Shown here: piece after piece, positions 5,744-12,502 of the stretch | How the letters are laid out: each line of letters opens with the position of its first letter | Position numbering within the stretch: the first letter of the stretch is position 1 | Assembly: GCA_028705415.1 (NCBI GenBank) | Contig: JAQWDO010000016.1 | Location: 1-13,032 of the forward strand | Length of the DNA stretch: 13,032 nucleotides | Direction of reading: 5' to 3' | DNA from: Dehalococcoidales bacterium | GTDB taxonomy: Bacteria; Chloroflexota; Dehalococcoidia; Dehalococcoidales; CSSed11-197 | The notes under the pieces: generated by a model | Seen by the model: the letters and a program-made list of their open reading frames with translations, nothing else | What the model was told of the DNA's origin: nothing | Database searches by the model: none | Translations under genes and position numbers: made by a program

Positions 5744-6973
5744 ATGACACACCGAGTTGTTGTAACCGGTTACGGTGCTGTCAGTCCGCTTGGCAATACA
5801 GCTGATGAAACCTGGCAAAATCTGATTGCCGGAACCAGCGGCATAGAAACCATAAAATGCTTCGATCCTTCCGATTTCTCGGTAAAAGTTGCCGGAGAAG
5901 TTAAAGGCTTTGACCCGGTTGCCTTTATGGATCCGCGCACCGCCAAATATACCGACCGCTTTGCCCAGTTTGCCATTGCCGCCGCCAAACAGGCAATCGA
6001 GCACTCAGGGCTGGTGGTTGATGATGAAAACCGTTATGAAATCGGCATACTGGTTGGCAGTGGAATCGGTGGAACCCATTCCATGGAAGAACAGGTTTCG
6101 GTGCTCAATTCCCGAGGCCCAATGCGGGTTAGCCCTTTTATCGTACCTATGATGATTGCCGACAATGCCACCGGCAGAGTATCCATCGAAACCGGGATAC
6201 GCGGCTTTAACCTGAGCCTGGTTTCAGCCTGTTCAACCGGAACGGATGCAGTGGGAATTGCCTATAAAATGGTAAAGCACGGTGAAATCAAAGCCGCTCT
6301 GGCAGGCGGCACCGACGCAGCAATAACCCCTCTCGGTGTGGCAGGATTCGCCCAGGCGGGAGCATTGACCAGAAACCCGGACCCGAAAACCGCTTCACGT
6401 CCATTTGATGCCCGGCGTGATGGTTTCGTTATGGGAGAAGGTTCGGGTGTTCTTGTACTGGAAAGCCTGGACTATGCTCTGGAAAGAGGTGCGCCAATTC
6501 TTGCCGAAATTGTTGGTTATGGAGCAACCTCAGACGCCTTCCATATCACTCAACCCCTTTCTTCCGGGGAATCTGCAGTCCGCGCAATACAGATGGCTTT
6601 GAAGGAAGTAGGGTTTGAGGAGATAGGCTATATTAACGCTCACGGAACTTCAACCAAATTAAACGATGCCAGTGAAACCCGTGCCATTAAAAATACTTTT
6701 GGCAACCGAGCCTACAGTATCCCGGTCAGCTCGGTAAAATCCATGCTCGGGCACATGCTTGGAGCAGCCGGAGCCCTTGAATCAATTGTATGCTGTAAAG
6801 TGCTGGAGGAGGGGATAATTCCGCCTACCATCAATTTTGAAAGTTCGGACCCGGAATGCGACCTCGATTACGTACCCAATCATGCCCGCAAGCTGAATGT
6901 GGATACAGTGATTTCCAATTCTTTTGGGTTTGGGGGGCACAACTCGGTACTGGCACTGAGGCGTTATTCATAG
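5744..6973 (+). CDS. fabF: Beta-ketoacyl-ACP synthase II (FabF), 409 aa
   Basis: This enzyme condenses malonyl-ACP with acyl-ACP in fatty-acid chain elongation. The Cys-His-His triad is visible: Cys163 in SACSTGTDAVG, His300 in NAHGTSTKLND and His337 in SVKSMLGHMLGAAGA, with Lys332. The C-terminal SNSFGFGGHN (391-400) is also standard. The nucleophile motif is ACSTG where many FabF proteins have ACATG; this is a conservative variation. The Cys-His-His triad rules out a FabH-type (Cys-His-Asn) enzyme. Length matches FabF. The ATG is one base after the acpP stop and has no strong ribosome site of its own, so translation is probably coupled to acpP. No FabH-type initiator is in the window, so priming must use another enzyme or locus. 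Confidence 0.95.
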   Translation: MTHRVVVTGYGAVSPLGNTADETWQNLIAGTSGIETIKCFDPSDFSVKVAGEVKGFDPVAFMDPRTAKYTDRFAQFAIAAAKQAIEHSGLVVDDENRYEIGILVGSGIGGTHSMEEQVSVLNSRGPMRVSPFIVPMMIADNATGRVSIETGIRGFNLSLVSACSTGTDAVGIAYKMVKHGEIKAALAGGTDAAITPLGVAGFAQAGALTRNPDPKTASRPFDARRDGFVMGEGSGVLVLESLDYALERGAPILAEIVGYGATSDAFHITQPLSSGESAVRAIQMALKEVGFEEIGYINAHGTSTKLNDASETRAIKNTFGNRAYSIPVSSVKSMLGHMLGAAGALESIVCCKVLEEGIIPPTINFESSDPECDLDYVPNHARKLNVDTVISNSFGFGGHNSVLALRRYS

Positions 6974-6983
6974 GTTAGCTGCT

Positions 6984-7355
6984 ATGACCGATAAAGTTAC
7001 TACCGGAATTGATATTATCGAAATTGGGCGTATAAAAGAAGCGGTATCCAGCTGGAATTCAGCTTTTCTTAACCGGGTGTACACCCCTTCTGAACTTGAG
7101 GCCTGCCACAACAGCCCTGCCAGCCTGGCAGGCCGTTTTGCAGCAAAAGAAGCTATACTCAAGGCAATAAATCCTTCGCAATTGGTCTGTAACTGGCATG
7201 AAATAGAAGTGCTTTCTGCATCCAGCGGCCGTCCGGTGGTTAAACTCCATGGCAACATTCGCCTTGAATGCTCCAACAAGAATATGCTAAACGTTGATGT
7301 GAGTATCTCACACTGCCGGGATTATGCCGTAGCTGTGGCGGTGGCACAATGTTAG
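6984..7355 (+). CDS. acpS: Holo-[acyl-carrier-protein] synthase, 123 aa
   Basis: AcpS transfers 4'-phosphopantetheine from CoA to Ser37 of ACP. The two family motifs are present: GIDIIEIGRI at 8-17 with Mg-binding Asp10, and LAGRFAAKEAILKAI at 48-62 with Glu56 and Lys55. The WHEIEV block and the C-terminal VSISHCRDYAVAVAV strand also match. Length is typical of the short trimeric AcpS class. The ATG lies 10 bases after the fabF stop with only a weak ribosome site. Its end overlaps the fabK start by 7 bases. Having acpS next to acpP supports its role as the ACP-modifying enzyme of this pathway. Confidence 0.94.
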   Translation: MTDKVTTGIDIIEIGRIKEAVSSWNSAFLNRVYTPSELEACHNSPASLAGRFAAKEAILKAINPSQLVCNWHEIEVLSASSGRPVVKLHGNIRLECSNKNMLNVDVSISHCRDYAVAVAVAQC

Positions 7356-8314
7356 AAAACACACCTTTATGCCAGATGCTTGGCATACGTTACCCTATAC
7401 TGCAGGGAGGCATGGCATGGCTGGGCACAGCTGAACTGGTTTCAGCCGTTTCTGAAGCCGGCGGCCTCGGCATTATCGGAAGCGGAAATGCTCCCCCCGA
7501 ATGGCTTAAGCAGCAAATCACACTCACCAGGGAGATGACCGGCAAGCCTTTCGGCGTCAACATTATGCTCATGTCCCGTTATGCAGGTGATAACCTTAAA
7601 CTGGCAGTTGAAGAAAAGGTAAAAGTAATAACCTTTGGCGGCGGTAATCCGGGAGCACTCATACCCGGACTCAAGCAATACAATGTCATCGTGATCCCGG
7701 TTGTTTCCAGTGTAGCCCTTGCCCGTCGGCTGGAAAAAGCCGGAGCAGATTGCATTGTTGCCGAAGGTACTGAATCCGGCGGTCACGTGGGTGAGACCAC
7801 CACAATGGCTCTGGTCCCCCAGGTAGTCGATGCGGTTAAAATTCCGGTGATTGCCGCAGGAGGTATTGCCGACGGCCGCGGTATGGTTGCCGCCCTGGCT
7901 TTGGGAGCCCGGGGCATACAAATGGGAACCCGTTTTATTTGCTCTGAGGAATGCATTGCTCATCCGGATTTCAAGCGCCAGATTATAGAAGCCAATGACC
8001 GGGCAACCACAGTAACAGGCAAATCAATCGGCCATCCGGCGAGATGCCTGGAAAATCGTTTTACCCGTGACTTTTCTCAAAAGGAAAGAGAAGGCTGCTG
8101 CCCGGAAGAACTGTACGAACTTAGCAAGGGAAAGCTTCGTGAGGGTGTTCTGGAAGGCAGCATAAACAATGGTTCACTGATGGCAGGCCAGGTATCCGGG
8201 TTCATCCGCGATGTCCTGCCGGTAAAAGATATCATAACCAGTACCATATCGAGAGCAGAGGAAGTATTAACAAATCTCTGCCGGTTGACGGAGGGTTCTT
8301 CGACAGATGGGTAA
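7349..8314 (+). CDS. fabK: Enoyl-ACP reductase II (FabK), FMN-dependent, 321 aa
   Basis: FabK reduces trans-2-enoyl-ACP to acyl-ACP with NAD(P)H and FMN, the last step of each elongation cycle. Seen: YPILQGGMAWLG at 15-26, FGVNIML at 68-74, the active-site His146 in ESGGHVGE, and flavin-phosphate binding loops IPVIAAGGIADGRG (165-178) and ALGARGIQMGTRF (184-196). Length and pattern match the FabK branch of the nitronate-monooxygenase-like TIM-barrel family. Its placement between acpS and fabD supports the reductase role. The start overlaps the acpS stop (ATGTTAG) and the stop overlaps the fabD start (ATGGGTAA), both signs of coupled translation. A FabK-only organism would be expected to be poorly sensitive to FabI inhibitors such as triclosan, unless FabI is encoded elsewhere. 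Confidence 0.92.
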   Translation: MLENTPLCQMLGIRYPILQGGMAWLGTAELVSAVSEAGGLGIIGSGNAPPEWLKQQITLTREMTGKPFGVNIMLMSRYAGDNLKLAVEEKVKVITFGGGNPGALIPGLKQYNVIVIPVVSSVALARRLEKAGADCIVAEGTESGGHVGETTTMALVPQVVDAVKIPVIAAGGIADGRGMVAALALGARGIQMGTRFICSEECIAHPDFKRQIIEANDRATTVTGKSIGHPARCLENRFTRDFSQKEREGCCPEELYELSKGKLREGVLEGSINNGSLMAGQVSGFIRDVLPVKDIITSTISRAEEVLTNLCRLTEGSSTDG

Positions 8315-9224
8315 GACAGCTTATATTTTCCCCGGGCAGGGAGCCCAGGTAGTTGGAATGGGCAAGGATTTATACCAAAACTGTCCTGCCGCCCGTGACA
8401 CATACAACCTTGCAGATGAAATTCTGGGGTATAAAATATCCGAGTTATGTTTCGAAGGCCCTCTGGAGGAACTTACCCTGACAAAAAACGTACAACCGGC
8501 GCTGCTTGCTACCTCAATCGCCATCTTTAAGGCGGCCGAAGCTGCAAATGACCTCCCCCCGGCAGACTTTGTCGCCGGACACAGCCTGGGCGAGTATACC
8601 GCTCTGGTTGCCGGAGGATCACTTGAGCTTTGGGATGCTTTAACGCTGGTTGTTGCCAGAGCAACCCTTATGGAAGAAGCAGGCGTTGCCAATCCGGGCG
8701 GCATGCTGGCACTCATTGGAGCTGACAGGGAACTGGCAGAGAAGATCTGTTCCTTGACCGGCATGGAAGTCTCCAATCTTAACTCCCCTCAACAAGTGGT
8801 AATCAGCGGACCGGCAGAGTCACTGGAAACAGCTGTTCAAACCGCTGCCATGCTGGGCGTACGTAAAGCAATCCCGCTCAAGGTTAGCGGAGCTTTTCAT
8901 TCCAGCCTTATGAAACCGGCTGCTGACGGGCTTGCAAAAGCCCTTGCCAGTGTTACAATCAAAAATGCCGCTGTACCTCTGCTTGCCAATTCCAGCGCCA
9001 GACCAATCACCAGCGCAGTTGAAATCCATCACGAACTCGAGGCACAACTGCTTAAACCGGTACTCTGGCAGCCATCGGTAGAATATATGAGCGAGCAGGG
9101 TGTAGATACTTTTATTGAATTCGGTCCGGGAAACGTTCTCTCCGGGCTCATTAAACGAATATTGCCGGAAGCCAGACTTTTCAATGTGAATGTTATTGAC
9201 AGCCTTAAACAGAAATGGAGTTAA
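8307..9224 (+). CDS. fabD: Malonyl-CoA:ACP transacylase (FabD), 305 aa
   Basis: FabD moves malonate from CoA to ACP, giving the extender used by FabF. The oxyanion segment FPGQGAQ is at 8-14, nucleophile Ser93 in GHSLGEYTAL, malonate-binding Arg118, and catalytic His198 in VSGAFHSSLM. The C-terminal FIEFGPGNVLSGL motif is present too. The length is standard. The ATG overlaps the fabK stop by 8 bases (ATGGGTAA). A GGAGGG element lies 12 bases upstream inside fabK. The gene is followed by a crotonase rather than by the fabG often found after fabD. Confidence 0.95.
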   Translation: MGKTAYIFPGQGAQVVGMGKDLYQNCPAARDTYNLADEILGYKISELCFEGPLEELTLTKNVQPALLATSIAIFKAAEAANDLPPADFVAGHSLGEYTALVAGGSLELWDALTLVVARATLMEEAGVANPGGMLALIGADRELAEKICSLTGMEVSNLNSPQQVVISGPAESLETAVQTAAMLGVRKAIPLKVSGAFHSSLMKPAADGLAKALASVTIKNAAVPLLANSSARPITSAVEIHHELEAQLLKPVLWQPSVEYMSEQGVDTFIEFGPGNVLSGLIKRILPEARLFNVNVIDSLKQKWS

Positions 9225-9237
9225 TCTTTAAATAAAA

Positions 9238-10008
9238 ATGCCCGTTATTTATGAAAAAAATGATCATATTGCCGTAATTACGCTTAACCGTCCGGATGAA
9301 TTTAACGCAATTGATATGGCTCTGCTTAAAAAGCTGAGTCAGGCACTTTGTGATTTTAAAGACGATGACAATATGCAGGTTGGGATTATCACCGGAGCAG
9401 GTCAGCGCGCCTTTTCTATTGGTGCAGATGTCACAACACTTCTTCCGGAAATAACAAACAATCATTCGGGTTCCGGCCCTCATCCACCAACCAATATGCG
9501 AGGATTAACACTCTACAAACCGCTTATTGCTGCCATTAACGGCGTTGCTTTCGGTGGAGGGCTGGAACTGGCACTTGCCTGCGATTTGCGTATCGCTTCC
9601 GAGAGGGCTTTGCTGGGGCTGCCAGAGGTTAACCTGGGAATTATTCCAGGCTGGGGAGGAACCCAGAGGTTGATTCGCCTTGTTCCGCAGTGTAAAGCCG
9701 CCGAAATGCTTTTTACTGGACGCCCTATTGATGCAGCAGAAGCTTACCGCATCGGGTTGGTGAACAAGTTGGTTGCGGCCGATAAATTGATGGAAGAGGC
9801 CATGAAAATGGCAAAGCAGATTCTAAAACCGGCACCATTGGCGGTAAGAGCAGCCAAACAGGCAATGCTCCAGGGGATAAATCTTTCCCTGGACAGTGGC
9901 TTGAGACTGGAAAAATCCCTTTTCGAAATGCTGACAACTACCGGCGACTTCAGCGAGGGGCTGGCTGCTGCAAACGAGAAGCGCAAACCTAATTTTGAGG
10001 GAAGGTAA
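9238..10008 (+). CDS. Enoyl-CoA hydratase/isomerase (crotonase family), 256 aa
   Basis: This is a soluble crotonase-fold enzyme. Both catalytic glutamates of true hydratases are present: Glu110 in FGGGLELALACDLRIAS and Glu130 in LPEVNLGIIPGWGGTQRL. The oxyanion-hole region AFSIGADV (59-65) and the loop at Gly107 are intact. It should add water to trans-2-enoyl thioesters giving (3S)-hydroxyacyl-CoA, or run in reverse as a dehydratase. The length is normal. It begins 13 bases after fabD without a recognisable ribosome site (TTTAAATAAAAATG). It is followed after 5 bases by a 3-hydroxyacyl-CoA dehydrogenase, giving a matched hydratase/dehydrogenase pair. Chain-length preference is not readable. 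It could serve β-oxidation, a crotonyl-CoA/butyryl-CoA route or a non-standard elongation cycle. Confidence 0.9.
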   Translation: MPVIYEKNDHIAVITLNRPDEFNAIDMALLKKLSQALCDFKDDDNMQVGIITGAGQRAFSIGADVTTLLPEITNNHSGSGPHPPTNMRGLTLYKPLIAAINGVAFGGGLELALACDLRIASERALLGLPEVNLGIIPGWGGTQRLIRLVPQCKAAEMLFTGRPIDAAEAYRIGLVNKLVAADKLMEEAMKMAKQILKPAPLAVRAAKQAMLQGINLSLDSGLRLEKSLFEMLTTTGDFSEGLAAANEKRKPNFEGR

Positions 10009-10013
10009 CTTCA

Positions 10014-10859
10014 GTGCAGTGCAGCGAGATTGGAATAATCGGCCTGGGAACAATGGGGCGCGGGATTGCCGAAGTTGTACTTGCCGCCGGTTACAGCGTA
10101 AAAGCGTTAGGACGGGATGATGCTTCCTGCAAAAGCCATATTGCCGAATTCTCCAACTCCGTTCACAGACTGGCCCGGTTGAAACGTTTCCCGGAAGATG
10201 TAGCCAATAAACTTTCAGATAGGCTCCTTCCCGCCGGGAATCTCGGGGAACTGGATCGCTGCAGCCTGGTTATAGAATCCATTCCGGAAAACCTCGCTCT
10301 AAAACAGAATTTGTTTGCCGAACTGGACAGGATCTGCAGCCCGGACACGGTACTGGCAACCAATACATCCTGCCTCACAGTCAGTCAGATCGGATCTTAT
10401 GCGCAAGACAAAACGAGGATTGTTGGCATCCATTTCTTCAACCCGGTAAGCTCCATGAAACTGGTAGAAATCGTAAAAACCAAACATACCAGCCAGAAAG
10501 TATTTGACAGAGCCTGTGAATTTTGCCAGTCACTGGGTAAAACTGTTGTCAACGCCCCGGATACTCCCGGCTTTATCGTTAACCGGCTCCTGCTGTCTTT
10601 TCTTGCCGAGGCAATGCGGCTTTACGAGCTGGGAGTTAATGCTGATGACATCGATAAAGCAGTTACCCTTGGATTAAACCACCCCATGGGCCCTTTCAAA
10701 CTGGCAGATTTCATCGGTCTCGATACTGCCCTCAGCATTGCCAGATCCATGCATGAACAACTTGACTCACCCCATTTTGCTCCAACGGAAATGCTTGAGA
10801 GCCTGGTCAAAGAAGGCAAACTCGGGCGCAAATCCGGCCGGGGTTTCTACAACTACTAA
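10014..10859 (+). CDS. 3-hydroxyacyl-CoA (3-hydroxybutyryl-CoA) dehydrogenase, NAD-dependent, 281 aa
   Basis: This enzyme interconverts (3S)-hydroxyacyl-CoA and 3-ketoacyl-CoA. The Rossmann fingerprint IGIIGLGTMGRG (6-17) binds the dinucleotide. The catalytic set is complete with family spacing: Ser119 (NTSCLT), His140 (GIHFFNPV), Glu152 and Asn190 (PGFIVNRLL). The C-terminal helical domain carries NHPMGPFKLADFIGLD. Length equals that of clostridial-type 3-hydroxybutyryl-CoA dehydrogenases rather than fused multifunctional forms. The start is GTG at 10014, with GAGGGAAGG 8 bases upstream inside the end of the crotonase gene. It is in one transcript with the fab genes and the crotonase. Physiological direction, degradation or synthesis, cannot be told from sequence. 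Confidence 0.92.
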   Translation: MQCSEIGIIGLGTMGRGIAEVVLAAGYSVKALGRDDASCKSHIAEFSNSVHRLARLKRFPEDVANKLSDRLLPAGNLGELDRCSLVIESIPENLALKQNLFAELDRICSPDTVLATNTSCLTVSQIGSYAQDKTRIVGIHFFNPVSSMKLVEIVKTKHTSQKVFDRACEFCQSLGKTVVNAPDTPGFIVNRLLLSFLAEAMRLYELGVNADDIDKAVTLGLNHPMGPFKLADFIGLDTALSIARSMHEQLDSPHFAPTEMLESLVKEGKLGRKSGRGFYNY

Positions 10860-10878
10860 ATCTAACAAGCATTGTCAA

Positions 10879-10884
10879 AAGGAG
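10879..10884 (+). promoter_or_regulatory. Ribosome binding site setting the start of the second flavoprotein gene
   Basis: AAGGAG lies 6 bases before the ATG at 10891. This start puts the family's N-terminal PVIQGGMGVGIS block near residue 20. A longer in-frame ATG at 10738 would overlap the dehydrogenase gene by 122 bases and adds non-family sequence. Confidence 0.8.
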
Positions 10885-10890
10885 TGTGTT

Positions 10891-11985
10891 ATGCCTCTAC
10901 CCAAACTTTCCATAGGTAATCATAAAGCCAAATACCCGGTAATACAGGGAGGCATGGGAGTCGGAATTTCTCTTTCCGGGCTGGCCAGTGCAGTTGCCCG
11001 GGAAGGTGGTATTGGAGTCATTTCTGCTGCTGGAATTGGCATGCTTGAACCCGATTTCAACCGCAACCCACATCAGGCCAATCAAAAAGCCCTTCGGGAA
11101 GAAATCCGCCGGTCCCGCAGCCTTGGTGATGGCATTATTGGCGTTAATGCCATGGTTGCCTTGAGCGATTTTGATGACCTTATCCGGATATCGGTGGAAG
11201 AGAAGGCCGATATTGTTATCATGGGAGCTGGTTTGCCACTTAAAGCACCGGAGTTGATTCCTCCCAGGGAAGCCGGGCGCCATCATACCTGCCTTGTCCC
11301 CATAGTGTCTTCCGCCAGAGCAGCCGAACTAATATTAAGATACTGGGCACAGCATTATAACCGTGTTCCGAATGCGGTTGTTGTAGAAGGGCCGCTGGCC
11401 GGAGGCCATCTTGGCTTCAAGTATTCACAGCTGGAAGATCCCTCCTGTTCTCTCCAGGCGCTAATCCCCCAGGTAATCGCTGCAGTCGAGCCATACCGCG
11501 AGAAATTCGGAGAAGATATCCCTGTAATTGCCGCTGGCGGCATTTATACCGGTGCTGATATACTTGAATTTTTAAACCTGGGTGCAGCGGGAGTCCAGTT
11601 GGCTACCCGTTTTGTTACGACAGTTGAATGCGACGCTTCTGATGCTTTTAAAAACGTATTTTTAGAATGCAATAAAGAAGATCTTGTCATTATAGAAAGC
11701 CCGGTAGGCCTGCCCGGAAGAGCAATCAGGAATAAATTCCTGGAAGCTGTAAACGATAAGGTAAAACGGCCATTCTCCTGCCCCTGGAAGTGCCTTAAAA
11801 CCTGTGATTTTAAACTGTCTCCATACTGCATCTGCCGTGCACTTACCAATGCCAAAAAGGGCTTTCTTGACAAAGGCTTTGCCTTCGCCGGCGCAAATGC
11901 CTACCTAAACAAGCAAATTATAACCGTTAAAGAACTTTTTACTGCCCTGATAAATGAATACGAAGCGGCATCCTCTGGACTTTAA
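10891..11985 (+). CDS. NAD(P)H-dependent flavin oxidoreductase, nitronate monooxygenase/FabK-like, with Cys-rich C-terminal segment, 364 aa
   Basis: This is a TIM-barrel FMN protein of the 2-nitropropane dioxygenase/FabK superfamily. Seen: YPVIQGGMGVGISLSGLA (15-32), IGVNAMV (83-89), candidate active-site His173 in AGGHLGF, and phosphate-binding loops IPVIAAGGIYTG (210-221) and LGAAGVQLATRF (230-241). It is 43 residues longer than the upstream FabK. The extra C-terminal part has a Cys cluster, C297-x3-C301-x3-C305-x7-C313-x-C315. I recall similar Cys-rich ends in clostridial members annotated as nitronate monooxygenase. A metal or Fe-S site is possible but unproven. It is the last gene of the operon, 31 bases after the dehydrogenase. 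Being next to fab and β-oxidation genes suggests an enoyl-thioester reductase or related flavin enzyme rather than nitronate detoxification. Confidence 0.85.
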   Translation: MPLPKLSIGNHKAKYPVIQGGMGVGISLSGLASAVAREGGIGVISAAGIGMLEPDFNRNPHQANQKALREEIRRSRSLGDGIIGVNAMVALSDFDDLIRISVEEKADIVIMGAGLPLKAPELIPPREAGRHHTCLVPIVSSARAAELILRYWAQHYNRVPNAVVVEGPLAGGHLGFKYSQLEDPSCSLQALIPQVIAAVEPYREKFGEDIPVIAAGGIYTGADILEFLNLGAAGVQLATRFVTTVECDASDAFKNVFLECNKEDLVIIESPVGLPGRAIRNKFLEAVNDKVKRPFSCPWKCLKTCDFKLSPYCICRALTNAKKGFLDKGFAFAGANAYLNKQIITVKELFTALINEYEAASSGL

Positions 11986-12087
11986 CCGTTTCATCCCATT
12001 TAAACTGTCATTCTCATATTATTATTGGGCCCTGAGGAGGACCATTCTTTACCTTTATCATCCAGAGGAGGGCTACACATTAACTAT

Positions 12088-12124
12088 GTCTTCCTGAGGC
12101 AGTTTACTGCCGAAGGATCTTCCC
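12088..12124 (+). repeat. Repeat unit, core type 1
   Basis: Left arm TGTCTTCCTGAG, core hairpin GGCAG-TTTA-CTGCC (12098-12111, 5-bp stem) and right arm CGAAGGATCTTCCC. It is preceded by a half unit TCATCCAGAGGAGGG (12058-12072) that has only a left arm. Confidence 0.8.
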
Positions 12125-12138
12125 TTTCTCTTTAACTC

Positions 12139-12205
12139 TGTCTTCCTGAGGAGGGGTGAAACCCCGACGAAGGATCTTCCCCGTAATAGCGCCCGCCGTA
12201 ACATG
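12139..12205 (+). repeat. Repeat unit, core type 2, with conserved 3' tail
   Basis: It has the same arms as the previous unit but the core is GGGGT-GAA-ACCCC (12153-12165). The tail after the right arm, CGTAATAGCGCCCGCCGTAA, is shared with the unit at 12408-12474 (two differences over 67 bases). The tail is therefore part of the duplicated block. It runs into a 6-bp hairpin CATGCG/CGCATG at 12202-12220 that the other copy lacks. Confidence 0.8.
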
Positions 12206-12241
12206 CGCATTTACCGCATGAATGGGCCATACATTAATTAC

Positions 12242-12280
12242 TGTCATCCAGAGGCAGTTTACTGCCGAAGGATCTTCCCC
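12242..12280 (+). repeat. Repeat unit, core type 1, second copy
   Basis: Left arm TGTCATCCAGAG, core GGCAGTTTACTGCC and right arm CGAAGGATCTTCCCC. The core is identical to that at 12098-12111 while the left arm differs at two positions. The stretch just after it (12281-12320) holds a short CTCC/GGAG hairpin around TGGTACCA. Confidence 0.8.
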
Positions 12281-12333
12281 GGATAGTACTCCTGGTACCA
12301 TTGGAGAGTTTACGTGTGGACGGGCCCAATCCG

Positions 12334-12364
12334 TGTGAGATTCTTCGCTGACGCTCTGAATGAC
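12334..12364 (-). repeat. Inverted, divergent repeat unit
   Basis: Read on the minus strand it is TGTCATTCAGAG, then CGTCAG, then CGAAGAATCTCACA. The arms match the other units (CATTC for CATCC and GAATC for GGATC, a paired change), but the core is short and not palindromic. It is the only unit in this orientation. Confidence 0.65.
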
Positions 12365-12407
12365 ATTTGTTTTCTTTGTCATCCAGAGGAGGGCCACACA
12401 TTAACTA

Positions 12408-12474
12408 TGTCTTCCTGAGGAGGGGTGAAACCCCGACGAAGGATCTTCCCTGTAATAGTGCCCGCCGTAACATG
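12408..12474 (+). repeat. Repeat unit, core type 2, second copy with tail
   Basis: It differs from 12139-12205 at two positions over 67 bases. It is directly preceded by a copy of the half unit (12379-12407) that also precedes the type 1 unit at 12088. A right-arm fragment GATCTTCCCCGTAATAG follows at 12478-12494, just short of the carboxylase stop codon. Confidence 0.8.
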
Positions 12475-12502
12475 GGAGATCTTCCCCGTAATAGAGTGCC
12501 AC

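Larger units (their letters stand above)
12007..12490. repeat. Mosaic array of palindromic intergenic repeats in the 517-base gene-free stretch
   Basis: The space between the convergent operon ends (11986-12502) holds no credible gene. It contains at least five full repeat units and several half units. A full unit is a left arm TGTCWTCCWGAG, an exchangeable hairpin core, and a right arm CGAAGGATCTTCCC. Two cores alternate: GGCAGTTTACTGCC and GGGGTGAAACCCC. One unit is inverted with a divergent core. A composite block is repeated: 12058-12099 matches 12379-12420 with one mismatch, and 12139-12205 matches 12408-12474 with two mismatches. The arms can pair weakly (ATCCT/AGGAT). The pattern resembles REP/MITE-like non-autonomous elements common between convergent genes. 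No transposase is encoded here. Confidence 0.85.

Noticed and set aside
7442..7963. 173-codon open frame on the minus strand
   Set aside because: It lies wholly inside fabK and is a shadow frame; no signal, motif or ribosome site supports it.
8321..8776. 151-codon open frame on the minus strand
   Set aside because: Shadow of fabD in another frame, with composition typical of an antisense reading (Ser/Ala-rich) and no recognisable domain.
10738..10890. Longer second flavoprotein starting at the ATG at 10738
   Set aside because: It would overlap the dehydrogenase gene by 122 bases and adds residues that do not belong to the family. The ATG at 10891 has a clear ribosome site.
12007..12490. CRISPR array
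   Set aside because: Units are unequal, partly inverted, have variable cores and no regular unique spacers, and no cas gene is nearby.
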